A stretch of 64,000 nt of DNA, taken from positions 194,501-258,500 of the forward strand of contig CAUYUJ010014753.1 of NCBI GenBank assembly GCA_963575745.1. The letters are read 5' to 3'. This stretch comes from Prorocentrum cordatum. Taxonomy: Eukaryota > Sar > Dinophyceae > Prorocentrales > Prorocentraceae. A model generated the notes under the pieces. It was not told the DNA's origin. It ran no database searches and saw only the letters and a list, made by a program, of their open reading frames with translations. The number at the start of each line of letters is the position of its first letter. Position 1 is the first letter of the stretch. Shown piece after piece: positions 12,181-21,999 of the stretch. Position numbers and translations under genes: made by a program.

Positions 12181-12556
12181 GCTCTAGACACTCTGCGCAA
12201 GAGAATCAATTCCCTAACAGCGGTGCGTTAGAAGGGCCTGTTACAATAAAAAAGAAGAGCCCCACAGGGGGGACAGGTCGGCAGCGTCCCGCAATTCATT
12301 CGGGAACAGTGTTATCTCCTGAATGCCAGCTATTTTTGTTGGTAGACATCCAGGTGCACATGGCCGCGCGTTCACCTTGATCCTGGCTGCATGTTTACTC
12401 GGGGTACCTAGACATGCACGCTGTCACTAGCCGACCTCCGATTTCTTCGACCCGCCTCTTGACTTTTGCTATTATTGCGAAGGCTTTACGGCCAGCGCCG
12501 CCGACCCTGAAGGGGGGCGACGACGACGACGACGACGACGACGCTGACGTGGGCCA
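12181..12556. other. No gene; (GAC)n run at 12518-12543
   Basis: Mostly unique sequence with a short GAC microsatellite at its end. No motif is recognised. Confidence 0.5.
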
Positions 12557-13045
12557 GAGTCCTCAGGGATTCTGTTTGGGGTCTCTTCGGGGTGCACTCG
12601 GAGGCCTCCGGGGGGCAGTTTTGGAGGCCCCTTGGGAGGCCTCTCGGGAGCCTCTTGGGGGCCTCTTGGGGCTTCCTGTGGGCCTCTTGAGGGTATGTTG
12701 GAGCCTGGGGGCCTCTGGGAGCCTCTCGGGGCCGAGGGCTTGAAATGTCCGTTTGGTTCCCCTGTCTGGGCACCCTGTTGGAGCTCTCTCGGGGGTTTCT
12801 TGGGCCGTCTTGCAGGCGTTTTGGACTGTCTTCCGGCCCTACTTGGTCCGTTTCGGGACCCTCTTGTAGGCCTCTTGGGACGATCATTGGAGCCTCTTGG
12901 GCCGTTTCGCAGCGGGGGCTCTCGGGGCGTCTTCCAGCCCTGTTGTTTTGGGCCGTCTGGAGGCCGTAAAGACGTCTTGGAGCGATCGTCCGGCGATTAG
13001 GGGTCCTCGTGGACAGTCCTGGGGGCCTCTTGGGGCACTTCTGGC
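12557..13045 (+). repeat. GGCCTCTTGG-type dispersed repeat, block 1
   Basis: A dense degenerate array of 15-18 bp units around GGGCCTCTTGGGGG, GGAGCCTC and GGCCGTCT. The same vocabulary recurs at about 15690, 29000, 34500, 34960, 47270, 48340, 51866 and 62855 in both orientations. No ORF is conserved between copies. Confidence 0.75.
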
Positions 13046-13280
13046 TCGTCTTGGGACTTGTTCGGGCCCAGGCCCCCCCCTGGGGGGGCGGGGGGGCGCT
13101 ACTCTGACCCGGGACCCCCCCGCGACCCCCCCGCGGCCCCCTCCCCGGGACCACCCCTGGACCCACCTGGTGGTGAAGGGATCGTTCAATCACGACGTTG
13201 CTCAATTTCGGTTTGATTGGCGCGCTTGAGGAGGAGGGCCCAGGCAAAGGGGAGGTCGGCGACGGGCCCTGGAAAAGAAG
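13046..13280. other. No recognisable gene
   Basis: G/C homopolymer-rich spacer between the GGCCTCTTGG block and a CAA microsatellite. Confidence 0.5.
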
Positions 13281-13281
13281 C

Positions 13282-13376
<95 letters not shown>
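13281..13376. repeat. (CAA)n microsatellite
   Basis: About 32 CAA units with one CAAA interruption. Frames through it give poly-Asn, poly-Thr or poly-Gln. Confidence 0.97.
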
Positions 13377-13377
<1 letters not shown>

Positions 13378-13785
13378 TTTAAGGCTGTACGCTCTTACTT
13401 GCCCGCGAGTCATTCAACACGTATACCTTACACCCTCGAAACCCGCCCTCTTCGTCTTCGATCACACCCCTTTCGGGGGGATTCTTTCTCTTTGCTGGGC
13501 CGGCGGGCTTAAGACGTACGAGCAAACCGGAACGGGCGGGAAATCCTTCGATGGCGTACATGTGCCTTTTTTTTCCCAACAAAAAAATCTCATCTGCCCG
13601 CCATTGGAATTGCGGCGGGCCCTGCAAGAGGAGGAGGGGAAGAACGAGGGAAGAGTGGTAGGAAGGGGAGGGGGAAGGACTGAAGGACGAGGGAAGATAC
13701 CACGTTGTGAAGGCGTCCTTGGCGCGTGCGTGTTCCTGAACGCCGAAACGCAATTCCAGAATAATTTGTGAGGACGTCGCACGCG
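13377..13785. other. No recognisable gene
   Basis: Mixed sequence with several short open frames on both strands and no identifiable domain or repeat. Confidence 0.5.
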
Positions 13786-14205
13786 AGATCGCAGTCCGGA
13801 GTACATTGTGAGGAAATCTCAGGCGGAAGCGGGGGCCCTGACTAAGTTGCGAGGAAGTCTCAAGCGGGAGCGCCGTTCCTGAGCAAATTGCACGGAAGTC
13901 TCAGGCGGGAGCTGGGGTCCTCACTAAATTGCGAGGAAGTCTCAGGCGGGAGCGCCGTTCCTGAGTCAATTGCGCGGAAATGTCAGGCAGGAGCGGGGGT
14001 CCTGAGTAAAATTCGAAGAAGTCTCAGGCGGGAGCGCCGTTCCCACGTAAAGTGCACGGAAGTCTCAGGCGGGAGCGGGGGTCTTGATTACATTGCGAGG
14101 AAGTCTCAGACGGGAGCGCCTTTCCTGAGTAAATTGCGCGGAAGTCTCAGGCGGGAGCGGGGGTCCTGAGTAAGAATCGAGGAAGTCTCAGGCGGGAACC
14201 GTTGT
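13786..14205 (+). repeat. 41-bp tandem repeat with alternating unit types
   Basis: Units read GAGGAAGTCTCAGGCGGGAG followed by a variable half and CCTGAGTAAATTGC. Two variants alternate: units carrying CGCCGTT and units carrying CGGGGGT, often with matching GCGAGG and GCGCGG junctions. This gives a higher-order period of about 83 bp over roughly ten units. The same unit appears reversed at 14400-14645. Confidence 0.85.
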
Positions 14206-14362
14206 TGTTGTAGCCCGGGGGGCAGGGGCACAGTTTGAGCAGGAAGATTTTCCTTGGGAAAAAAACAAGGTGCGAGCCCCGGGGGTGGCACTTCAATCGA
14301 AAAAAATCAATGTGCACCGGTGGGGGGGGATCAACAATAATTATCTTCAAGAATGAGAGTTC

Positions 14363-14397
<35 letters not shown>

Positions 14398-14399
14398 CG
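14206..14399. repeat. Hinge between opposed 41-bp arrays, ending in (CAA)n
   Basis: Contains homopolymer-rich sequence and a module CAACAATAATTATCTTCAAG (14332-14351) leading to (CAA)n at 14362-14399. The module has a close relative at 22000-22042, which also leads into CAA repeats. Confidence 0.6.
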
Positions 14400-14645
14400 G
14401 CTCCCGCCTGAGACCTCTTCACAATTTAGCCAGGACCTCCGCTCCCGCCCGAGACTTTCTCGCATGTGATTCAGGAATCGCGCTCTTGCTAGGTTTTTCC
14501 TCACAAGTTATGCAGGAATCGCCCTCCCGGCGCTCTAGAGTCGCGATCTCGCTGGAGACCCACTTGCGATGTACTGAAGAATAGCGCCCTTGCGTTGGAA
14601 TTTCCTTCCATTTACTCGAGCGCCGCGCTCCCGACACTCAGGCAC
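14400..14645 (-). repeat. 41-bp repeat in reverse orientation, more diverged
   Basis: Segments such as CTCCCGCCTGAGACCTCTTC and GATTCAGGAATCGCGCTC are reverse complements of the unit at 13786-14205. With the forward array they form a large imperfect inverted repeat about a ~195 bp centre. Confidence 0.7.
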
Positions 14646-14690
14646 CAAGGAGTCGCGGTCACGCTTAGGACTCCCTCACAGATTACTTAG

Positions 14691-15182
14691 CCGCCCTTCG
14701 TGGACCCGTTGCAGCCCTTCGTGGCCCCCTGGCTGCCCTTCGTGGCCCCGTTGCGGCCCCTCGTGGCCCCCTCGCTGCCCTTCGTGGCCCCGTTGCAGCC
14801 TTTCGTGGCCCCCTCGCTTTGTATCGTGGACCCGTTGCAGCCGTTGGTGGCCCCCTCGCTGCCTTTCGTGGCCCTTCGTGGCCCCCTCGCTGCCCTTCGT
14901 GGCCCCGTTGCAGCCCTTCGTCACCCCCTCGCTGGCCTTCGTGGCCCCCTTGCAGCCCTTCGTGGCCCTCTCGCTGCCCTTCGTGGCCCCGTTGCAGCCC
15001 CTCGCGGCCCCCTCGCTGCCCTTCGTGGCCCCGTTGCAGCCCTTCGTGGCCCTTCTGTAGCCCCGTTGCAGTGGCCCCATCGCTGCCCTTCGTGGTCCCA
15101 TATATGTATGCCCTTCGTGGCCCCCGCTCGTTCGCGCCCGTCGTGGCCCCATGTGCATGCCTTTCGTGGCCCCGCCGTCGCA
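14691..15182 (+). repeat. 21-bp tandem repeat, two alternating variants
   Basis: CCCTTCGTGGCCCCGTTGCAG alternates with CCCTTCGTGGCCCCCTCGCTG, a 42-bp higher-order period over about 20 units. Because 21 is divisible by three, both strands stay open for hundreds of bases (PFVAPLQ and ATKGCNG peptides). The open frames are no evidence of a gene. Confidence 0.9.
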
Positions 15183-15185
15183 CTT

Positions 15186-15455
15186 TGTGGGAAGAGGAGG
15201 AGGAGGAGGAGGACGACGACGACGAAGAGGGGGATGAGGGGGAGAGATCAGCAAGAAGGTGAGGAGGAGGGGATGAGGGGTGAGGGTGGAAGGTCCAGGG
15301 GGAGGGCGGGAGGGAAGGAGGAGGAGAGGATGATATTGACGGAGAGGAGGAGGAGGAGGAGGAGGAGGAGGAGGAGGAGGAGGAACCAGGAGGAGGAGGC
15401 GGAGAAAGGAGGAGCTGTCGAAGGATGAGGAGGAGGAGGACGAGGAGGACTGGTA
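15186..15455. repeat. (GGA)n-rich microsatellite
   Basis: GGA/GAG repeats with GAC and AGG interruptions; the cleanest block is at about 15338-15380. No gene. Confidence 0.9.
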
Positions 15456-16199
15456 AGACCGACCCGGGCGCCGTGGCTCTTTCACGAGGGCGGTGGGTTT
15501 GGCGCCACCGCAGGTCGCCACCTTCGCGCTGGGCTGATTCTGGGGCCCGCAGGCGACCTTCGACAGGGTCCCGGGCGTCATCAAGGAGCCGCCCGCATCC
15601 CCTTTCCCAGACCCCCTCGCGTCGTGAAGGAAATGCGCCGGGAGTTCTTTGTTTATTTAATCGCTTCGCTCATTCCGCCGGCCCTGGAGCCCTCTTTAGG
15701 GCCTCTTGGGGGCCTCTTGGGGACCTCTTGGGAGTCTCTTGGGGCTCCTTGGCGGCGTCTTGGGGGCCCCCAGGGCCTCTTGGGGGGCTCTTGTGGGCCT
15801 CTTGGGGCGGGAGGGGGGGTAGTCGATTGCGGCTCCCTCCTCGGAGGCCACGATCCTCGTGAGGGGTGTAGAAAAATTGCCCAGTCCGCATTCATCTCTG
15901 ACCCGGACCTGCCGGGGGGGGGGGGACCTTGCCTGGGGGGGGGGCCTTTTGTGGACATGCGTTGTTTTCTTTTCGCCCGGGAGACCCCCAGGGGCAACCC
16001 CGCTTGCGCGAAGTAAAATATTTTTTAACAGCTACGGAAAGAGAAGCTGTAGGCACGCCTCTGGCCCGTTGGGCGGCCGACTACGAATGCGAATATGTGT
16101 ACATGCAGAATTATGTGGCTCCCGGTAGCGGTAGGGGTTTGGTTTTGTGTAATTGCGGTTGCCGTTGTGAGCACGGGCGGTGGGGGGGGAGGCGTTCAA
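15456..16199. other. No gene; short GGCCTCTTGG block at 15690-15815
   Basis: A brief copy of the dispersed GGCCTCTTGG repeat (GGGCCTCTTGGGGACCTCTT) lies in otherwise unassigned sequence. No coding sequence is recognised. Confidence 0.5.
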
Positions 16200-16275
16200 T
16201 TTTGTGTTAATATATTTTATATATATATATATATTAATAATATATTATATATATATATATTATATAATGTGCATA
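16200..16275. repeat. (TA)n microsatellite
   Basis: AT-only stretch with TATATA repeats, atypical for this GC-rich window. Confidence 0.95.
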
Positions 16276-16796
16276 TATGTTTATATGTATATATTTGTCG
16301 GCCCCTGGGAGCCCCAAATGGGCCGTGAGGACGTCACCAGTACTATGCAGGAGCTGGCCCCTGGGAAAAGGTCCAGACCTCTGGGCTGTCCACGTCGTGA
16401 GGAGACCTGACCTCGGGGGGGTGGGTTTGGCGACGAAGTGAAAGCCAGCAGCAGCCCGAGGAAGGGAGGGGAGGGGAGGGGGGGCGCCACATGGGCACCG
16501 AGTCTTCTGCCATGTCTTTCGTCACCTCCTGCCTCCGCACTGGCAGCAGCCTTCACGCTTTTTCGCAAGAGCACGTGCCGAAGTCGGCGCAATCGCATTG
16601 GTTCCCTCGAGGAGCGCAGCAAGTCCTGCCTGAGTGTCCGCCCGACGTGGAAAAGGAGAGGGCCGAGGCCTCCGGGGTCCTGGATGTCCTCCTCGATCCT
16701 CGATCTTTCTCGATTCTCCTCCTCCTGCTTCTGCTCCTCCTGCTCCTCCTCCTCCTCTTCCGCTTCCTCGTCCTCCTCCTTCTTCCTCTTCCTTCT
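16276..16796. other. No gene; TCC-rich tract at 16690-16796
   Basis: Unassigned sequence ending in a degenerate CTC/TCC tract that abuts the truncated LINE-D. Confidence 0.5.
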
Positions 16797-16835
16797 TCCT
16801 CCTCCCTTGTGCTGCTGCGACTTCCAGATGTTGGG

Positions 16836-17587
16836 CGCCGTGCGCTGGTGAACCTCTTGAATGAGATTGAACTTTCAGGGGTGTGGCCTGAAGAGCTCAT
16901 GACGGTGCTCGGCGCTTCCATTCCAAAGGAGGCGGGTGGCCAGGGAGTTCTTGGTCTGATGCCCCACACGGCCAAGCTGTGGAGCAGGATGCGCTCAGCG
17001 CCGTGCTCGAGCCACGGTGATTGGAGATATGAAGTCGGCCGCTCAGTCCCTGGCTCAGTCGTTCAAGGACAAACGTGTGACGATCTCCGACAAGACTAAG
17101 TTGGTTGCCAGCGCTGGTTACCTCCCTGAAGAGCATGGGCATTCCCGTCACCCACACCCCGTCGGCTGTCGACCTGGGAGTTGACGCAACTGGTGCTCGA
17201 CGTCGGGCTCGACCTAAGTTTCGTTCTCGGGTGGCTAGGGCTTCTGCGCGCCAGGGCAAGATCCAGAAGCTGCGGCGGCTTGCTGGAAGCCACAAGGTGG
17301 CGCGTGGCCTCTGGAGGGCAGGTGTGCTACCTTCTGCTACTTATGGCCATCAAGCTCATGGAGTGCCGCCCTCATTGATGACTAAGTTGCGCAGGCAAGC
17401 ATCGGTCTCGATCGCTGGCCACAAGAGGGGCCGCTGCTTGCAGACTGTCTTGCAGGCTACCCTTGGCTCAAGCGACCCCTCCTTGCAGCTTCGGCGTGAC
17501 GTTCTTACTAAATGGTTTCGGATGTGGATTGTGCACCCGTACTTGCATGTGCGCATTGCTCGTGTCTGGCCTCGTGTTCGTGCTTGA
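16836..17587 (+). pseudogene. LINE-D reverse transcriptase: fingers joined to thumb, palm deleted
   Basis: Frame 1 reads LLNEIELSGVWPEELMTVLG, then SIPKEAGGQGVLGLMPHTAK and LWSRMR, a typical LINE RT finger segment. By 17040-17105 another frame reads LVASAGYLPEE and then LKSMGIPVTHTPSAVDLGVD, which belongs after the palm. About 200 or more residues, including motifs A, B and the Y/F-A-D-D box, are absent. From 17105 to 17587 the thumb/connection is open with Arg/Lys-rich helices, ending in a TGA at 17585. This protein could not polymerise DNA. Whether the deletion arose before or after insertion is unknown. Confidence 0.65.
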
Positions 17588-18163
17588 CTGGGTGATCGCG
17601 TCAGCTGGCGGGGAGTCCGAGGGCCCACTGCTGCCCCCCAAGCTACCTTGATGCAGGTTGGCTGGGAGCCCTTGGAAGCCACCCGTTGGCGTCGTGCAGG
17701 CGCTGAGGGGCCAGAGGACTACACGTTCCTCTCTTTCGGCGAGGCTGGCTACAGTGACACCGTCTTGGAGGATTTCAGCGAGCTCTTGGCGGACTTTGAG
17801 CATGACTGCCGTGCTGCTGCCTGGCGATTGGCTGCCAAGCATCCTGATGGTGAACAGCTCGCTGACGGAGCAGATCTGCATGGGATACAACGTGAATTGG
17901 ATGCCTTCGCCAAGAGCGGCGCCATGGACATGTGGGGTGCGACGGTCTCGGTCATAGCAGGAGGCCAGTGGGCGCAGCAGAGGCAGCACGAGGCAGGGTA
18001 CCAGGTCGATCGCCTGTGTCCTCGATGCAGAGCTGCCCCAGAGACGCTGCGCCACCGCATATGGGAGCGTTCAAAAAATGCTCTCATTCTGATTACACAT
18101 CCACTGATGCGCTCATCCCTCAGGCGTTGGCAAATGCATATTCTGACCCATCCTTGTGGCTGA
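17588..18163 (+). pseudogene. LINE-D connection region with Cys/His knuckle
   Basis: The thumb frame resumes after the TGA without a shift. It encodes a Trp- and Asp/Glu-rich region (EDFSELLADFEHDCRAAAWR) and, at about 18018-18075, LCPRCRAAPETLRHRIWER. That is a C-x2-C-x7-H knuckle of the kind between RT and RNase H in these elements; the usual fourth ligand, a Cys shortly after the Trp, reads Ser here. The motif is thought to bind nucleic acid. Confidence 0.6.
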
Positions 18164-18287
18164 GGGGCGTGCCCTCGACCAGTCTCACTGTGCCTCGTTT
18201 CCAGGAGGGCCCTGGCTTTTCGGACCCCATTTTCCTCGGTCAGCGCTTGCTGAAGGAGCTCTCGGCCCCTGAGGGGCCCCCCCTTAC

Positions 18288-18835
18288 CTGTTTGGGGATG
18301 GTTCAGGGGGTGAGCACAGCTCAGACGAACGTCGGAGACGCTGCGGGGCAGCTGTGGTGGTCATGCGTCGTGCCTTGGACGGGGACCCTCTGGCGCTATG
18401 TGGCTCCCCGTCTGCGGTGTGGCTGCCTGTCTCCCTGGACGACGTCAGACTGTGCCCCGATCAGAGCTGCTTGCGCTGGCCTTGGGTCTCGAGAATTCTT
18501 CTGGAGATATCGTTTACGCTTGCGAGTGTAAGCCTGTGGTTGATGGCTGGAGGTCGGCCCGCGCTGCACGCCCCTTTGGCCGCAATGCGGGCCTTTGGGT
18601 TAGGGTGCAGCAGGCTGCCAAAAATCGCGGCCCTGGGTCCGTCGATGTTGTCTGGGCCGTTTCCCACCTTGAAGCGTATCACCTCCCCGTTTCAAGCCTT
18701 CCTCTCTCACGGCAATGCGTGCGCTGATGTCTGGGCGGGGCGGGCGGCGAGGAGGGGGTGGGACACGTCTGTCAGAGACCCGATTCCGTTTACGGATCGA
18801 CGGGGCGTCACTGCCGCGCTCTGATTGATAGTGTT
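18288..18835 (+). pseudogene. LINE-D RNase H domain, frameshifted
   Basis: The first strand reads FGDGSGGEHSSDERRRRCG, supplying the first catalytic Asp. After a shift to frame 2 it reads VPRSELLALALGL, with the catalytic Glu. YACECKPVVDGW follows, where the expected Asp of the third motif is a Glu. Back in the first frame, GNACADVWAGRAA gives the final Ala-Asp. Order and spacing fit a type-I RNase H of about 165 residues. The two frameshifts compensate each other and the domain is dead. The enzyme would degrade the RNA template during reverse transcription. Confidence 0.7.
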
Positions 18836-18899
18836 GCGGTGGCTCCCGAATTCGGCCCCAGGGCGCCCAGGCCCAGGACCCAGGTCAAGTCCAAGCTGG

Positions 18900-19340
18900 C
18901 CAGGGCCTTGGACTCCTCGTCGCACCGCCTGTCGCAGTGCAGCAATCGTTGGATGTGCTCTGGCTGTTTGCAGATTGTGCCACGGACGAAGCTCCTGGAG
19001 TTCGCGGCCACGTGTTGCCCTTCGGTTGCTGGGCCTGTTCCTCCTTCCTCCGCCTCGGCCCACAGTGAGCGCTTCCTCGGTGACGGATTCCTGGCGGTGA
19101 GCGGGGCGTCCGAGGTTGGAGGCGTGGCCCTGCATCCCTCTCATGCTCTCCGGGAGTGGTCCCGATACGGTCTCAAGTTCTGTGCTGTGTGCGGTTTCGC
19201 GGCTGCTGCTGACGGCCGCAACCTGGCCAACCCGTGCGCTCCCCCCAACCCGCAAGGGGAGAGAGAATTTGAGCCGCCTGGCGAAGGCCCTTTACCCGTC
19301 GTGTCGAGGGCCCCCTTCTTCGCTCGTGGTCGTTGAGATC
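18900..19340 (+). pseudogene. LINE-D C-terminal Cys-rich tail
   Basis: WMCSGCLQIVPRTKLLEF ends in a Cys pair at about 19015. FCAVCGFAAAADGRNLANPC follows (about 19179-19240), then ERNLSRLAKALYPS in another frame. The C-x2-C…C pattern followed by a Leu-rich G/A-L-x-P ending recurs in LINE-E at 50.6-50.8 kb, so it is a family feature and probably a zinc-binding tail. One frameshift lies near 19260. Confidence 0.55.
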
Positions 19341-19809
19341 CAAGCTCATACTGCGAGAGCCCAGGCTGCCCCTCGGCCCGCTGTTGTTGAGCCAGCGCAC
19401 GTCCCCTTGGACGAGTATATCAGGTTTGCTACACTTCCCGTGGCTTCTGACTCGGAACCCCCACCCGTGGGTGATTCGGGTGAATTCGCTTGTCGCCCTG
19501 AGTTTGAGTGCGCCCCCTGTACCCCACCCGTGGGCGTGGGGAGGATCGGAGGAGTCGAGGATGTGGCTTGGGGTAAGGGGTCGGGGACGGCGCCCTCGGT
19601 CGCGGCGGCTGGAGCGGTCGGCAGGGTGAGTGCGAGGGCGAGGAGGGAGAGCGCCCCCGCCCGCCGCCGCCCCGCCGCCGCCCCGCGTCGGCGGACTCCG
19701 TCGACTTTCATCAGGCGCGCCCCCGCCCTCCCCCGCCCCTCCCCCACCGATGTAGCGGCACGTGCGTGCACTAACTCACCATACTCACCATGCTCCTCCT
19801 CCCTTGTGC

Positions 19810-20362
19810 CTCCCTCCTCCCACCCATCCCCTCACCGAATTCCGCTCCTCCCCCCCCCCACCCTGTCTTTCTGCGCCCCCCCCCCCCTCTTTTTCCCCCC
19901 TCTCCCCTCCCCCCACCCCCTCCCTCTGCCCCCCCCTCCGCCCCCTCCCCTCGCCCTCTCCCTCCCTTCCCCTCCTGCACCTCCTCGGCGACGAGGGCCT
20001 TCTCCCACTCCACCCCCGCACGCGCCCAGCCACGATATTCCTTTGGCCCCCCCGCGCCCCGCATCTCCTCCCCCCCCGCGCTACGCTCCAGCCCGCGCGC
20101 GCGCAAGTGAGCGACAGAAGAAAAACGGGGTCGTTACCGCCGTTCGCGCGCGAGCTGCTCGCGTGAGGTCGCGCGTGCGCGCCCTCGTTCTCAGCGCGGC
20201 GTGCCGTGCTGGCGGCCCGCGTCAGCCGCGGCGCAGGGCACCCTTTGCCATCCCGCCCGAGTAGGCTACGCCCAAGAATGACCTTTCGCCAGGGTGGCCT
20301 CTGGTGCGGGCGCGCAGGAGTGCCACCAGCAGTGGCCGGCGCGCTTGGCGCGCGTGGACTTG
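19810..20362. other. C/T-rich tract then GC-rich sequence, no gene
   Basis: 19791-20090 is strongly C/T-biased (CCTCC and CCCC runs), giving poly-Pro and poly-Ser frames. The remainder is GC-rich without recognisable features. Confidence 0.6.
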
Positions 20363-20517
20363 TAGGGGGCCGCGTGCGAACCCCACCCCTACCCCCCCAC
20401 GATTTCTGAGGGGGAGGGTGGGGTTCACTTCGCTTGGGAGCTCCCGAACGAACTGAACCCCACCCTCCCCCTCAGAAGTCGTGGGGGGTAGGGGTGGGGT
20501 TCGCATGTGGCCCCCTA
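20363..20517. repeat. 155-bp near-perfect palindrome
   Basis: The left arm TAGGGGGCCGCGTGCGAACC… reads through CGATTTCTGAGGGGGAGGG. It is mirrored by the right arm …CCCTCCCCCTCAGAAGTCG to GGTTCGCATGTGGCCCCCTA. The arms are about 65 bp with few mismatches and a short loop containing TGGGAGCTCCC. It could be a fold-back transposable element or a hairpin. No ORF. Confidence 0.9.
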
Positions 20518-20755
20518 GTTTGGCCTTCCCCCGCGGCATCCCGACCGCCGCGCCCCAGAGGCCACCGTTGCCCGGGGCCACTCCTGCGTGCCGGCGCCGC
20601 CCGCTCACCCGCCCGCCGCCGTCGGCCTCCCCCGCCCGCCTCCTCGTCCTCGCCCGCCCGCCCGCACGCCGTGCTCCGTGCTCCGCGCGCGCGTTGGCCG
20701 CCGCGGGCGCCGCCCTCCTCCTCCTCCTCCTCTTCCTCCTCCTCCTCCTACTCCT

Positions 20756-20855
20756 NNNNNNNNNNNNNNNNNNNNNNNNNNNNNNNNNNNNNNNNNNNNN
20801 NNNNNNNNNNNNNNNNNNNNNNNNNNNNNNNNNNNNNNNNNNNNNNNNNNNNNNN
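20756..20855. other. Assembly gap of 100 N
   Basis: Exactly 100 N, a conventional gap size. It is bounded by CTC repeats on the left and CAA repeats on the right, so the missing piece joins two microsatellites. Confidence 0.99.
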
Positions 20856-20856
20856 C

Positions 20857-20888
<32 letters not shown>
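20856..20888. repeat. (CAA)n at the gap edge
   Basis: About eleven CAA units; the array may extend into the gap. Confidence 0.95.
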
Positions 20889-20889
<1 letters not shown>

Positions 20890-21104
20890 CACTTTACCCG
20901 AACGCTCAGTGTTCTCACCAGTGCCAGGGTTTTCATGCGACGCAGCCAATACCCCCACTTTGTGGGGGGGCAGTGCAAGCTCTACCAAATATCCACACGA
21001 CTCTTCGCCACCACCCACACCCAGCTTCCCGCCCTATGACGTTCGGACACTTCACTTCGTGGCCTGCGGACGACCGTGGCTACTACACTGGCGTGGAGTA
21101 CACA

Positions 21105-21187
21105 CCCACAGACGTTGTTAAGCCTACGTTCGTACACCCACAGAAGTTGTTAAGCCTTGTTAACCCACAGAAGTTGTTAAGCCTTCC
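21105..21187 (+). repeat. Short tandem repeat ACCCACAGAAGTTGTTAAGCC
   Basis: Three imperfect copies of about 25-32 bp, followed by a CATATG/ATACACATG-rich stretch to about 21250. Confidence 0.8.
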
Positions 21188-21324
21188 ACAGAACATCTGT
21201 TGCATATGATGCATATGGTACATGATACACATGATACACATGATACGTACTCACAAGATAGTTGATCACATCTTTAGGGCAAATACCTGAGGGATGTGGG
21301 AATACACAAGAGAGAGAGAGGATA

Positions 21325-21440
21325 TGGTTGTCCCGATGGTTGTCTCGATGGTTGTCCCGATGGTTGTCCTGATGGTTGTGGTTGTCCCGATCGTTGTCCC
21401 GATGATTGTCCCGATGGTTGTCCTGATGGTTGTGCTTGTC
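21325..21440 (+). repeat. 12-bp tandem repeat GATGGTTGTCCC
   Basis: About nine to ten units with CTC, CCT and GATC variants. The + frame reads DGCPDGCPDGC; this is repeat translation, not a supported peptide. Confidence 0.9.
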
Positions 21441-21999
21441 CCGCGGTGCTAAAATTCTTAAGAAGCCCAATGGTTTTTGGAGATTTCGGCGTGCGCGCGC
21501 GAAAAAAAAACGAATGTGTCCCGCATGGTATTATTTGACAGGGATGATGGCCCTGGCAGGTGCGCAACCGTTGTTGGAGAAGTTCGAAGCACGTGAAAAA
21601 GTTGCTCGCAAAAGCCCGTTTGACAGAAATGTTAAAAAAGTGTTGGGTTTCCTACGAATCCGCAAGAGCGCGCGGGATGAGATTTTGACATTTTTTTGTT
21701 GAAAAACCATTGGTTTTTTGATGTTTTTATGTTAAAATCGCTCCGAACACTAAGCTTTTGGAAGGATTTCGTCTTTCGCGCGCGAATGTCCACTTTACCT
21801 TATTTTTTGCAAGGGATTCTTGAAATTTGATTATATTAGAACAAGAAATGTCATTTTCTATTGTTTTTTGCAAGGGAAAGCGGATTACAACAAAACAACC
21901 GGATCCTGTACACACCCTCTTTTCTGAGGATTCCTCACGAAAATGATGAAAATGTAGCTGCGGCCTAGGCGGCGCAGGGGGGGCGCGCACCAGGGGGCC
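21441..21999. other. AT-richer unassigned sequence
   Basis: Contains repeated phrases such as TTTTTTGCAAGGGA (about 21808 and 21867) and paired CCAATGGTTTTT/AAAAACCATTGG. It may be an old element whose type I cannot name. No gene. Confidence 0.4.

Larger units (their letters stand above)
16797..19809 (+). mobile_element. LINE-D: 5'-truncated LINE with 16-bp flanking direct repeat
   Basis: The 16-mer TCCTCCTCCCTTGTGC occurs at 16797-16812 and 19794-19809. It brackets a 2981-bp body that starts abruptly inside a reverse transcriptase and ends past a Cys-rich tail. This is the signature of a 5'-truncated target-primed insertion. The body holds RT finger and thumb remnants, a Cys/His knuckle, RNase H and two further Cys motifs. 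The RT palm is missing. The target is C/T-rich, so part of the duplication could be microsatellite similarity, but CTTGTGC is not. Confidence 0.65.

Noticed and set aside
14676-15584. A 302-codon minus-strand ORF and a 242-codon plus-strand ORF over the same DNA
   Set aside because: The 21-bp and GGA repeats keep all frames open; neither has non-repeat coding character.
17470-17481. TTGGCTCAAG match to the end of the spliced leader
   Set aside because: It lies within LINE-D thumb coding sequence, and the rest of the leader is absent.
19762-20264. Pro-rich proteins on both strands
   Set aside because: C/T homopolymer-rich DNA; no domain, and the minus strand is equally open as poly-Gly/Glu.
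21325-21440. CRISPR-like spaced repeat
   Set aside because: Units are contiguous 12-mers without spacers; eukaryotic minisatellite.
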